A DNA stretch of 8,187 nucleotides, from NCBI GenBank assembly GCA_022574115.1, contig JACZSS010000088.1:1-8187 (forward strand), written 5' to 3'. Of the stretch, positions 1-7,100 are shown piece after piece. Source of the DNA: Candidatus Heimdallarchaeota archaeon (GTDB lineage Archaea > Asgardarchaeota > Heimdallarchaeia > Heimdallarchaeales > Kariarchaeaceae). Under the pieces are notes generated by a model that was given only the letters and a program-made list of their open reading frames with translations, searched no databases and was not told the origin of the DNA. Both the position numbers and the translations under genes were made by a program. Each line of letters starts with the position of its first letter. The stretch's first letter is position 1.

Positions 1-107
1 AGGAGAAAATATTAAGTTTGTTCATTTGATGATTTATTTTCCATAGTTGGTTTCAATCAATCGGATAAATATAATCGATCTTATCAGGCCTAATTACTCA
101 TGATTGT

Positions 108-1580
108 CTAATTCTGACCGAGTTCATTTGCTATATCAATAATATTCTTGATTAGCCTATCTAAATGGATTCTTTTAGTTCGGTGATTAGTGATATTTAC
201 TCGAATGGCATATTTTCCAGAAATAATAGTTGATGATGGGACTGCCATCCCTTTCTCTTGGATTTGAAGCAATATTTCTTGATTTAACCGGTTAATCTTT
301 TCCTCATCTGATAGTTTTCCATGGTACCTGAAACATACGATTTGCATTGAGATAGGTGCAAGTAATTCCAAAGACTCATGATCTGTAATGATTTTCCCAA
401 GGTACTGTGCCTGCTCAATATTCTGATCAATTAGTCTGCCAAATTTTAGAGTCCCATTCTCTTTAATGGACATCCATATTTTTAAAGCATTAAATTCTCG
501 AGATAGCTCCATTCCATAATTGGGGAACATTTTCAATCCAACGGGTAATACACCTCTTCCAAGTTTTGACACATAGTCTGCTGTAGAAGAGAAGGTATTA
601 CGATGCGATTGTTCGTCCTTGATCAGCACACAGGCCGCAGAATAATTTATGTGCATCCATTTGTGAAAATCAAACGCCAGTGAATCAGCCTTGTCAATTG
701 AAGACACACGATCTCTATGTTTTTCTGAGAGGATGAGGAGTGCCCCAAAAGCTCCATCAACATGCATCCACATATTGTTTTCACGACAAATATCTGCAAT
801 TGCATCCACGTCATCTATGGCAGCTGTATTAACCGTGCCCACGTTTGCAACAATACATATTGGTTTGTATCCTTGATCGATATCTGACTTAATCTGGCTT
901 CTTAGATCATCCACATCCAACTCAAATTGCTCATTTACTTTGATTTTTCTAATCGCATCCCGCCCAAATCCCAGTTGCTCTGTTGCCTTGTAGACTGATA
1001 AATGAGTTTCCGAAGAACAATATATTGTGTAAAACTGGTCCGACGTTTGAAATCCTTTCTGTAAAACGTCAAATGTTGTTTTCTCGTATCTGGCAACAGA
1101 TAACGCAACATAATTTGCCATTGATCCTCCATTGACTAACAAACCACTTGAACTCTCCCCGAAATTAAATAATTTCTTCATCCAGTCAATCACTTGAATC
1201 TCGATGTAATTCGGGATCTGCTCAAACATGCCTCCTGGTGTGTTAATTCCAGCCTGCAAAATACTGCTGATGATTTGAATCGGACTTCCCTGTCCCACAA
1301 CCCATCCAAAAAATGAGGGATGGATATTTCCCAGCGTATAGGGCAGGATGTCATCTTTGAACGTGGAATAAATGTCTTCGAGTGGCATTTCATTTTTGGG
1401 TAATTGTTCGAGAAAAGTGTTTTTTGAATTCTCAGGAATTTCCTGCCATACCTTCTTCTCGGCAATCTTCATCTGGTGGTCAAATACCAAATCTACTGCC
1501 TTGTGGGCGAATTCTCTGTATTTATTCCAATCATCAGGATCTAAAGAAATTTCCTTGAGATTAAGATTTATTCCTTCCAT
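108..1580 (-). CDS. Group II PLP-dependent amino-acid decarboxylase (aromatic-L-amino-acid type)
   Basis: A complete 490-residue protein, close to the usual length of bacterial and eukaryotic aromatic-L-amino-acid decarboxylases (about 470-510) and longer than methanogen MfnA-type enzymes. The family removes the alpha-carboxylate of an amino acid to give an amine and CO2 in the cytoplasm. Seen in the sequence: HPSFFGW at 87-93 near the substrate pocket; NGGSMAN at 150-156 (PLP phosphate binding); H193 in ETHLS (stacks on PLP); D275 in HVDGAFG (pairs with the pyridine nitrogen); K307 in DFHKWM (Schiff-base lysine); and SREFNALKIW at 360-369, matching the R-x-LK-W segment of animal DDC. Y336 aligns with human DDC Y332, the loop tyrosine kept in decarboxylases and replaced by Phe in aldehyde synthases, so true decarboxylation is inferred. 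Substrate is undetermined: Tyr, Trp, Phe, Glu or diaminobutyrate are all possible. The start is the first ATG after an in-frame stop. It is divergent from the secreted-protein gene at 1842. Confidence 0.95.
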   Translation of the reverse strand: MEGINLNLKEISLDPDDWNKYREFAHKAVDLVFDHQMKIAEKKVWQEIPENSKNTFLEQLPKNEMPLEDIYSTFKDDILPYTLGNIHPSFFGWVVGQGSPIQIISSILQAGINTPGGMFEQIPNYIEIQVIDWMKKLFNFGESSSGLLVNGGSMANYVALSVARYEKTTFDVLQKGFQTSDQFYTIYCSSETHLSVYKATEQLGFGRDAIRKIKVNEQFELDVDDLRSQIKSDIDQGYKPICIVANVGTVNTAAIDDVDAIADICRENNMWMHVDGAFGALLILSEKHRDRVSSIDKADSLAFDFHKWMHINYSAACVLIKDEQSHRNTFSSTADYVSKLGRGVLPVGLKMFPNYGMELSREFNALKIWMSIKENGTLKFGRLIDQNIEQAQYLGKIITDHESLELLAPISMQIVCFRYHGKLSDEEKINRLNQEILLQIQEKGMAVPSSTIISGKYAIRVNITNHRTKRIHLDRLIKNIIDIANELGQN

Positions 1581-1599
1581 ATTAAATGACTATTCCCAA

Positions 1600-1613
1600 T
1601 CATATTCAAATTT
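1600..1613 (-). promoter_or_regulatory. Candidate TATA box for the decarboxylase gene
   Basis: On the minus strand this reads AAATTTGAATATGA. Its centre is about 26 nt before the ATG at 1580, the spacing expected for a leaderless archaeal transcript, and no ribosome binding site lies near the start. The box is degenerate. An alternative is a more distal box near 1644-1655 (CTATTTTATC), which would give a leader of roughly 40 nt containing GGTGA too far from the ATG to serve as a binding site. Confidence 0.35.
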
Positions 1614-1652
1614 GTGGTCACCTTAGTAACTTAATTATTAATAGATAAAATA

Positions 1653-1680
1653 GCTGGCCCCCTGCGGGAACGCCTGTAGC
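1653..1680. other. GC-rich hairpin island in the divergent intergenic region
   Basis: A 28-nt block that is about 70% G+C inside a very AT-rich spacer. It can fold with nested arms: GCT/AGC outermost, GGC/GCC next, and CCC/GGG closing a TGC loop, with bulges between. It lies upstream of both divergent genes, so it is not an obvious terminator for either. I do not recognise it. Confidence 0.3.
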
Positions 1681-1804
1681 AATATTAAGATGAGTACTAA
1701 AATAACGGAAGATTGAAATATGTAGTTGGGATGCTGACAACTCTTGAGATAAAACTATGAATTAAATCCGACGGTTAGAAAATTGGAATGTATTCTCTGC
1801 TGAT

Positions 1805-1819
1805 CAAAAAGGTATATAA
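1805..1819 (+). promoter_or_regulatory. BRE/TATA promoter for the small secreted protein, leaderless spacing
   Basis: CAAAAA (BRE-like, purine-rich) is followed by GGTATATAA. The TATA centre near 1816 is 26 nt before the ATG at 1842, which predicts transcription starting at that ATG. This excludes the upstream in-frame ATG at 1788 from the transcript and sets the start of the protein. Confidence 0.6.
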
Positions 1820-1841
1820 CTTACCTTTCGTTTGGAGAATC

Positions 1842-2306
1842 ATGCGATCAAAGCGGAATTTGATGGTTTTGATAATAGGGTTCTGCATTCTATCAGTCGG
1901 AATTGTACCCGTATCCGCTGATTATTCCGTTGTTGTTACTCTCAACGATGCTTGGTATGAGGATTCTGATAATGATGGATACGAAGATGATATCATTTTA
2001 ATTCTTACACTAGAATTATTCATTAAAAGAGCAGTTACCAAAGTTGATCTCTACGTTGGGGTTCAGCTCCCTTCTGGAGCTGAATTTTGGTTTTTAACGG
2101 AATTGAAACTTAGGAAATCGGGTGACTACGCGTCTTTTGACTTTAAGTTTACACTTTTTGATACTGCGACCGAATCTGGTTGGTATACTGCATATGCAAT
2201 AGGATACGCGGCTGGAGATAAATATGCCATTATGGATAGTCTTGAATTTGACCCTCCAGGTTCTAAATCCGGTGGTGTACCGAGGGCTATCTACATAGCC
2301 CTTTGA
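1842..2306 (+). CDS. Small secreted protein with a DxDxDG calcium-type loop
   Basis: A 154-residue protein from the ATG at 1842. A longer in-frame reading from 1788 adds 18 residues but would put a non-signal segment before the signal peptide and lies upstream of the TATA box. The N-terminus is a classic Sec signal: basic MRSKR, a hydrophobic core (LMVLIIGFCILSVGIV) and a predicted cut after VSA at residue 26. Just after it comes DSDNDGYEDD (41-50), with Asp at loop positions 1, 3, 5 and 9 and Gly at 6. This resembles dockerin or thrombospondin-type-3 calcium loops, but it lacks the position-12 Glu of EF-hands. The remainder alternates hydrophobic and polar residues, suggesting a single beta-sandwich of about 110 residues. 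There is no second membrane anchor or cysteine pair, so it is probably released or surface-bound by partners. Function is unknown; I recognise no named family. Confidence 0.75.
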   Translation: MRSKRNLMVLIIGFCILSVGIVPVSADYSVVVTLNDAWYEDSDNDGYEDDIILILTLELFIKRAVTKVDLYVGVQLPSGAEFWFLTELKLRKSGDYASFDFKFTLFDTATESGWYTAYAIGYAAGDKYAIMDSLEFDPPGSKSGGVPRAIYIAL

Positions 2307-2311
2307 TGTGC

Positions 2312-2355
2312 TGTTCCGCAAACTATCCTTTGTGGAAAGGATGATCGTTGTAAAA
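2312..2355 (+). repeat. Repeat element copy 1 (box - hairpin - box)
   Basis: It starts with TGTTCCGCAAACTA, followed by a 7-bp perfect hairpin (ATCCTTT, loop GTGG, AAAGGAT at 2325-2342), and ends with ATCGTTGTAAAA. It begins 5 nt after the stop codon of the secreted-protein gene. The left box shares 13 of 14 bases, and the right box has the same ATC-NNN-GTAAAA pattern, with copy 2 at 2481-2522. The stem could also act as a terminator, although no long T-run follows it. Confidence 0.55.
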
Positions 2356-2382
2356 AATTTCTAATTCAGCCTGCGATATAAT

Positions 2383-2409
2383 TTTGCATTTTATTAATTA
2401 AATTGCAAA
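2383..2409. promoter_or_regulatory. Imperfect 11-bp-arm inverted repeat, candidate operator
   Basis: The left arm TTTGCATTTTA (2383-2393) and right arm TAAATTGCAAA (2399-2409) pair at 10 of 11 positions around a 5-nt centre. It lies just upstream of the TATA box of the Lrp-like regulator gene, a usual place for autoregulation by this family. A related inverted repeat with TGCAA ends lies upstream of the protease gene at 3867-3890. Confidence 0.45.
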
Positions 2410-2423
2410 TATGTACATATGTA
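2409..2423. promoter_or_regulatory. Overlapping palindromes upstream of the regulator promoter
   Basis: ATATGTACATAT (2409-2420) is a perfect 12-bp palindrome, and TACATATGTA (2414-2423) is a perfect 10-bp palindrome sharing its right half. They abut the larger inverted repeat at 2383-2409 and precede the TATA box by about 15 nt. The AT-richness of the region makes short palindromes less surprising. Confidence 0.35.
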
Positions 2424-2433
2424 GGATGTGGAT

Positions 2434-2451
2434 TGAATAAATATAAAATAT
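2434..2451 (+). promoter_or_regulatory. TATA-rich promoter of the Lrp-like regulator gene
   Basis: The run TGAATAAATATAAAATAT contains a strong archaeal TATA match (AAATATAAA) centred near 2444. This predicts a start of transcription near 2470 and a leader of about 65 nt that would include a CGGAT/ATCCG inverted repeat (2474-2487) and repeat copy 2. Confidence 0.5.
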
Positions 2452-2480
2452 AAGAGGCAGTTAATGTCTATCACGGATAA

Positions 2481-2522
2481 TGATCCGCAAACTAAATTCT
2501 TTGGGAATTTATCAAAGTAAAA
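2481..2522 (+). repeat. Repeat element copy 2 (box - hairpin - box), in the regulator leader
   Basis: It starts with TGATCCGCAAACTA, followed by a 6-bp perfect hairpin (AAATTC, loop TTTGG, GAATTT at 2494-2510), and ends with ATCAAAGTAAAA. Its stem sequence differs from copy 1 while base-pairing is kept, and the outer boxes are conserved. It ends 4 nt before the ribosome-binding sequence of the regulator gene, so folding of the leader could affect its translation. Confidence 0.55.
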
Positions 2523-2525
2523 TCT

Positions 2526-2531
2526 GGGTGG
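2526..2531 (+). promoter_or_regulatory. Ribosome binding site of the regulator gene
   Basis: GGGTGG lies 5 nt before the ATG at 2537 and contains GGTG, which matches the archaeal anti-Shine-Dalgarno CACC. It supports this start and, unlike the leaderless genes here, a leadered transcript. Confidence 0.5.
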
Positions 2532-2536
2532 ATTGA

Positions 2537-3709
2537 ATGAGCTACAAGCGGATAAATCAAAAGGACTTTGATATAATTTTAGCTCTCATAGAGAACCCGG
2601 CAAGCACAGATGTGGAAATTACTGAATTTCTCAATAATCTTCCTAATCAAGATAAACAATATGTGAATACAACGGTTCACCGACGAATTAAAAAATTGGA
2701 AGACGAAGAAATTGTTCTTGGAGCTACGGCTGAATTAAACAATCAGGTGTTAGGATTAGAACAGCATAGTTTTCTGATAAGTTTTCCTACAGAGAATAAA
2801 ACCAAAAATATGGAGGTATTTACTCAATTTTGCAACGAACATCCCTACACTAGCTACCACAATAGAATTTATGGTGCTTGGAATGGCATGTATGTTGTGT
2901 TTACAATACCTGTTGTAACCGAAGCTGAACGTTGGCTAATCGAATCTTTAAACACGCTCAAATCTAACTCGATTCTTGAGGATTTTACTCATTTTCCCAA
3001 GCTAAGTAGAGTAAATGGCTCTAAGGGCAATCTAAAAGATTGGGATGCTGAATTTAATCGGTGGAAAGTTAATTTTTCAGCAATTTTTGAATATCTAAAT
3101 AGCTCTGAAAATGAGCCAATTCTTAAAGATAAGGCTGAAATTAGCAAGGTAATTAATAATCTTTCAATGTTTGATATGATATTAATGCGAGAATTCACCA
3201 ACAATGCAAGGAGAAGTCAAAAAGAGATGCTAGCTGATATTTTGTCATCTAATGACTATTCATATGAACGTAAAGAGATCCCAGTAACCAAACAATCAAT
3301 TTCTAGACGAATTAATCACTTAAAGGAGTTAAATATTTTTGAATCATATTCTCTCTACTATTCGAGAGAAAGTTTCGGCATTTTTAACGAACTGCTGTTT
3401 GTTGGACCCAGGGACGAACTTGATATCATTCGATTGAATCGAATTATCGAAAATGGGCTTCTCCCATTTGAATGTAACTTGTATGAGTTAAAGGATAAGT
3501 TTCTGTTTTGGATTGTGATACCCCCTGTAGAGGCTTTGGAATTGACCGAATTGTTGACCTCCCATTTCGATAATTTACAAGTACACTTTCTAGGTCGTCA
3601 TCCTGCCAGGTATTTCTTTTGGCATCGTAATTTTGACACCGAATCCAAAACGTGGAAGAGTAGTGAGAAGTGGATGAAGACTGTACCAATGGACACACTA
3701 GGGCTATAG
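2537..3709 (+). CDS. Tandem Lrp/AsnC-like transcriptional regulator (HTH-RAM-HTH-RAM)
   Basis: A 390-residue protein, over twice the usual 150-residue Lrp. The first half has a winged helix at about 6-64 (recognition helix around VNTTVHRRIKKLEDEEIV, 43-60), then a beta-alpha RAM-like domain at about 72-155. A linker holding W169 and W176 leads to a second winged helix at about 209-270 (TKQSISRRINHLKELNIF, 251-268) and a second RAM-like domain at about 280-355. The two halves look like an ancient internal duplication: RRIKKLEDEEIV against RRINHLKELNIF, GMYVVFTIPVVTEAE against KFLFWIVIPPVEALE, and the tails DWDAEFNRWK against HRNFDTESKTWK. RAM domains usually bind small effectors such as amino acids; here the ligand is unknown. 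No membrane segment, so cytoplasmic and DNA-binding by inference. One polypeptide could stand in for the usual dimer. It has its own promoter and could control itself and the protease downstream. Alternative: a two-winged-helix regulator unrelated to Lrp. Confidence 0.85.
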   Translation: MSYKRINQKDFDIILALIENPASTDVEITEFLNNLPNQDKQYVNTTVHRRIKKLEDEEIVLGATAELNNQVLGLEQHSFLISFPTENKTKNMEVFTQFCNEHPYTSYHNRIYGAWNGMYVVFTIPVVTEAERWLIESLNTLKSNSILEDFTHFPKLSRVNGSKGNLKDWDAEFNRWKVNFSAIFEYLNSSENEPILKDKAEISKVINNLSMFDMILMREFTNNARRSQKEMLADILSSNDYSYERKEIPVTKQSISRRINHLKELNIFESYSLYYSRESFGIFNELLFVGPRDELDIIRLNRIIENGLLPFECNLYELKDKFLFWIVIPPVEALELTELLTSHFDNLQVHFLGRHPARYFFWHRNFDTESKTWKSSEKWMKTVPMDTLGL

Positions 3710-3866
3710 AAGCATTTTCCTTACCCAAGGATATAAGACTCACACAGGTCCAAAATGTTAATGGTCGGTGTGAACAACAAACATATTGCGTATAGGAGCT
3801 GCAATTTATTTCGATTGAAGAATTAATGGTTCATTCCTCCTAATATATGGGATTAATCTTATTGGG

Positions 3867-3890
3867 ATTGCGATTTGATAAATTTGCAAT
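3867..3890. promoter_or_regulatory. Inverted repeat resembling the one before the regulator gene
   Basis: The left arm ATTGCGATTT and right arm AATTTGCAAT pair at 8 of 10 positions plus one G-T, around GATA. The right arm with its flanks (TAAATTTGCAATAT) is close to TAAATTGCAAATAT at 2399. It lies about 65 nt upstream of the protease TATA box. A role as a binding site for the tandem Lrp-like regulator is a guess from this similarity. Confidence 0.35.
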
Positions 3891-3946
3891 ATCGGTGGAA
3901 TTATAAAATTATGTCTCATGATTTTAGGTATCCATTTATTGACTTT

Positions 3947-3962
3947 GTAAAAAGCTTATAAG
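3947..3962 (+). promoter_or_regulatory. BRE/TATA promoter candidate for the protease gene
   Basis: GTAAAA fits the archaeal BRE consensus and is followed by AGCTTATAAG. It predicts a transcript start near 3985 and a leader of about 140 nt before the ATG at 4124. A second, weaker box (AAATTCATATTC, about 4070-4080) would give a leader of about 25 nt holding only the palindrome at 4104. Confidence 0.45.
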
Positions 3963-4103
3963 CCAAATTTTTATCGTACTGGTAAGATAACCAAATTCGG
4001 ATCATAAGGCTGAATTTTGATTGATTGAGGAATATTGCTTTTCGAAGATCAGTTTCGCTAACTGAAACAAAATTCATATTCGGATTTGACTTGTTGCAGA
4101 AGA

Positions 4104-4117
4104 ACACTCTAGAGTGT
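4104..4117. promoter_or_regulatory. 14-bp perfect palindrome just before the protease start
   Basis: ACACTCTAGAGTGT is self-complementary along its full length and ends 6 nt before the ATG at 4124. No good Shine-Dalgarno sequence lies in this gap, so the palindrome occupies the ribosome-binding position. It may be a repressor operator. Confidence 0.45.
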
Positions 4118-4123
4118 GAAAAA

Positions 4124-7100
4124 ATGAAAATAACCTATATTAAAATAAAAATAATAATGCTTTTTGTTATAGGAATAATGATGCTTGGAACCCCGGGATT
4201 TACCGGAGTTGCCGATTATCAATTACCCGGGGCTAATACTCTTTCAGTTCCCCAATCCGTGGTTGATGGCATTGCCTTACAAAAAGTTGATTCATATATT
4301 GTTATGATGTATGATTTACCTGTAGTAGCTTATGATGGTGACATCAAAGGGCTCAAAGCTACAAAAAATCCCAATGGGAAGATTAATCCAAATAGTGCGA
4401 ACGTGCAGAAATATGTAAGTTATCTTTCTGCTAGCCATGATGAGGTTATGGCATCAGTCGGGTTGGATAGCAGTGCAAAAATATACGATTATGTATATGC
4501 ACTCAATGGGTTTGCAGCTAAGATGACAGAATATCAAGCGTTTCAGTTAAATGCTAGATCTGATGTGTTTAGTGTTCAGCCAAACGAAATCTCATTTCCA
4601 CAAACTGACAGCACACCAGACTTTCTAGGTCTGACAGATCCAGCAGGCCCTTGGGGAAAGGGCTTCACTGGTGAAGGTGTAGTCGTCGGAATCATTGATA
4701 CAGGAATCTGGCCGGAACACGCAAGCTTTGTTGACGATGGAACCTATAGGTCCGCACCAGCAGACTTTAGTGGTACTGGGTGTGAATTTGTTAGTTTCAC
4801 ATGTAATAATAAATTACTCGCTGCTAAAGCCTATAGGGCTGGTTTTGCCACATTGGTTCCAAATGAATACGATTCAGCGCGTGATAGTGATGGACACGGC
4901 AGTCATACAGCTTCAACAGCCGCTGGAAATTCGGGAGTTGCAGCAAGTATTCTTGGCAGCGATCTTGGAATAATTTCAGGCATCGCCCCGCGAGCTCAAC
5001 TATCAATTTACAAAGTCTGCTGGAATAATGCAGGATGTGCCGGTATCGATTTGTCTGCAGCAATAGATCAAGCAGTAGCTGATGGTGTGGATGTGATAAA
5101 TTATTCTATTGGTAGTTCATCCTTTGTAGTTGGTTCTGACGATGTTGCTTTCTTATTTGCCGAAGCTGCTGGAGTTATGGTGGCTACATCAAATGGTAAT
5201 TCTGGTCCAGGTGCTGCTACAACTGGTTCACCTGCTAGCGTACCATGGGTTACCTCGGTTGGAGCTAGTACACAGGAGAGAACTTTCTCCGGTACCGTTA
5301 CCTTGGGTGATGGATCTACATACACTGGTGTAACTCTAACCAGTGGAACTGGCGATCTGGAAATAGTTGATTCGGCTGATCATAACAATGAACTCTGTGA
5401 TTCTACAGTCTCTTTTTCACCCTCAATCTCGGGTAAAATTGTTCTCTGTTTACGAGGTGAATTTGCTCGAGTTGAAAAAAGTCACGCAGTAGCTCTAGGC
5501 GGTGGTGCCGGTATGATTTTATACAATCCTGTCTTACAAACTTTGAACAGTGACAATCATTTCCTCCCATCTTTACATGTTGATCATATTGCTGGACCCC
5601 GTATCAAAGCTTATATTGCAAGTAATGGTGGCTCTGGAGTGGCTTCCTTAAGTGGTAGTCAACCTGCGGTAGGTCAAGGATCTGTAATGGCTGCTTTCTC
5701 CTCTAGAGGTCCAAACCGATTGTCTTCTGATATAATCAAACCTGATGTAACTGCACCTGGAGTAAACATATTGGCTGCCAATAGTCTAACCCCATATATT
5801 GGTTCACCCGGACAAGCATTCCAGGCAATCAGTGGAACTTCAATGTCCAGTCCTCACGTTGCTGGATTATTTGCTTTGTTGAGTCAGGCAAACCCAGATT
5901 GGACACCAGCTATGGCTAAATCTGCCCTCATGACTACAGCTCGTCAGGATGTCACCAAAGAGGATGGTGTTACCGATGCTGATCCATTCGATATGGGTGC
6001 GGGTCATGTTGCTCCTGGAGGAATGGCCAACAAGGGATCGTTCTTAGAACCCGGTTTAGTTTATGATGCTGGATTATTCGAATACGCTGCATTTACATGC
6101 GGTGCTGATCTTGGTATATTTTCATCTGGCACTTGTAATTTCCTAGCGGCAATTGGGATTCCAATAGATCCAGCTGATCTGAATACCGCATCAATTGGGA
6201 TTGGAGAATTAGTGGGATCGCAAACTATTCAGAGAACCGTAACAAGTGTTACCAATGAAATTGGTTGGAGATCCTATTCCGTAAGTGTTGATGCACCTGC
6301 GGGATTTGATGTAACCGTTTGGCCATCCCATTTCAGTCTGAAAAGTGGAATGTCGATAACATATGAAGTTACTATTACTAACAACGGTAACGCGGGAATA
6401 GGTGATTGGTCCTTTGGATCTCTCACCTGGGCAGACTCGACTGGGCATTATGAAATTGACAGTACAATAGCTGTCCGAGCATTCGAAATTGATGCCCCTG
6501 CCGAGGTCACTGGATCAGGTACTGATGGATCAATAAGTTTTGACATATCCTTTGGTTTCGATGGTGATTATTCAGCTGTTGTGACAGGACTAGCTGCTGC
6601 TGATCAACAGACTGCCACTGTCATTGACGATCCCACCAATAATATCAATGTTGCTCTAGCTACTGGAGTTGGTGTGAATTTCCACTTCATCTCTATTACA
6701 GATGCTGCCTTGGCAAGATTTTCACTTTATGATGATCACACAGATGGGCAAGATGATCTAGATCTCTATATCTTTGGTCCTGCCTCGGCTGGATTCCCAT
6801 TCGTTGGTGGTAGTGGTTCAGGAACATCAGCAGAACAAGTAGATATTGCAAATCCAACCGATGGAGTGTATATCGCAGTCGTTCATGGTTGGCAAACTGA
6901 TGGACCTGATTCGACCTACACACTATTTACCTTTGGAGTTCCTACAACTACCGGAGGAAGTCTGATGGTCGTTAGTGCACCTGCAAGCGCAAGTGTTGGG
7001 ACAGTTGGTACGGTTGTACTGGGTTGGTCTGGTCTTAGCTCAGAAAGAAAGTACATGGGTATGGTTCAGCATTATTCGGGAACTACATTAAGAGCAACTA

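Larger units (their letters stand above)
3710..4123. other. 414-nt intergenic region and protease leader
   Basis: No convincing gene lies here. It holds a T-rich stretch (3715-3722) that may end the regulator transcript, a loose TCACAC/GTGTGA inverted repeat (3740-3773), a TGCAA-ended inverted repeat (3867-3890), a BRE/TATA pair (3947-3962), a small hairpin (TCAGTT/AACTGA, 4049-4065), two copies of ATTCGGAT (3995 and 4078), and a 14-bp palindrome (4104-4117). The minus-strand reading of 3916-4107 begins with GTG and looks random. Confidence 0.6.

Noticed and set aside
1..107. Possible gene end at the left edge
   Set aside because: No frame with coding character is seen; only AT-rich sequence downstream of the decarboxylase stop.
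1372..1626. Plus-strand 84-codon frame opposite the decarboxylase
   Set aside because: It is antisense to the N-terminal coding region of a well-supported gene, with no signals of its own.
1788..1841. Upstream ATG extending the secreted protein by 18 residues
   Set aside because: It lies upstream of the TATA box at 1813-1819, and the signal peptide fits the ATG at 1842 exactly.
3916..4107. Minus-strand 63-codon frame before the protease
   Set aside because: It has a GTG start, no ribosome binding site and no family signal, and overlaps the protease promoter and leader.
4025..4123. In-frame TTG start extending the protease by 33 residues
   Set aside because: The extension has no signal character and would bury the clear Sec signal that begins at the ATG at 4124. 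It also covers the hairpin and palindrome of the leader.
6216..6230. TCGCAAACTATTC inside the protease gene, similar to the left box of the repeat pair
   Set aside because: It lies in conserved coding sequence with no hairpin or right box after it, so chance resemblance is more likely.
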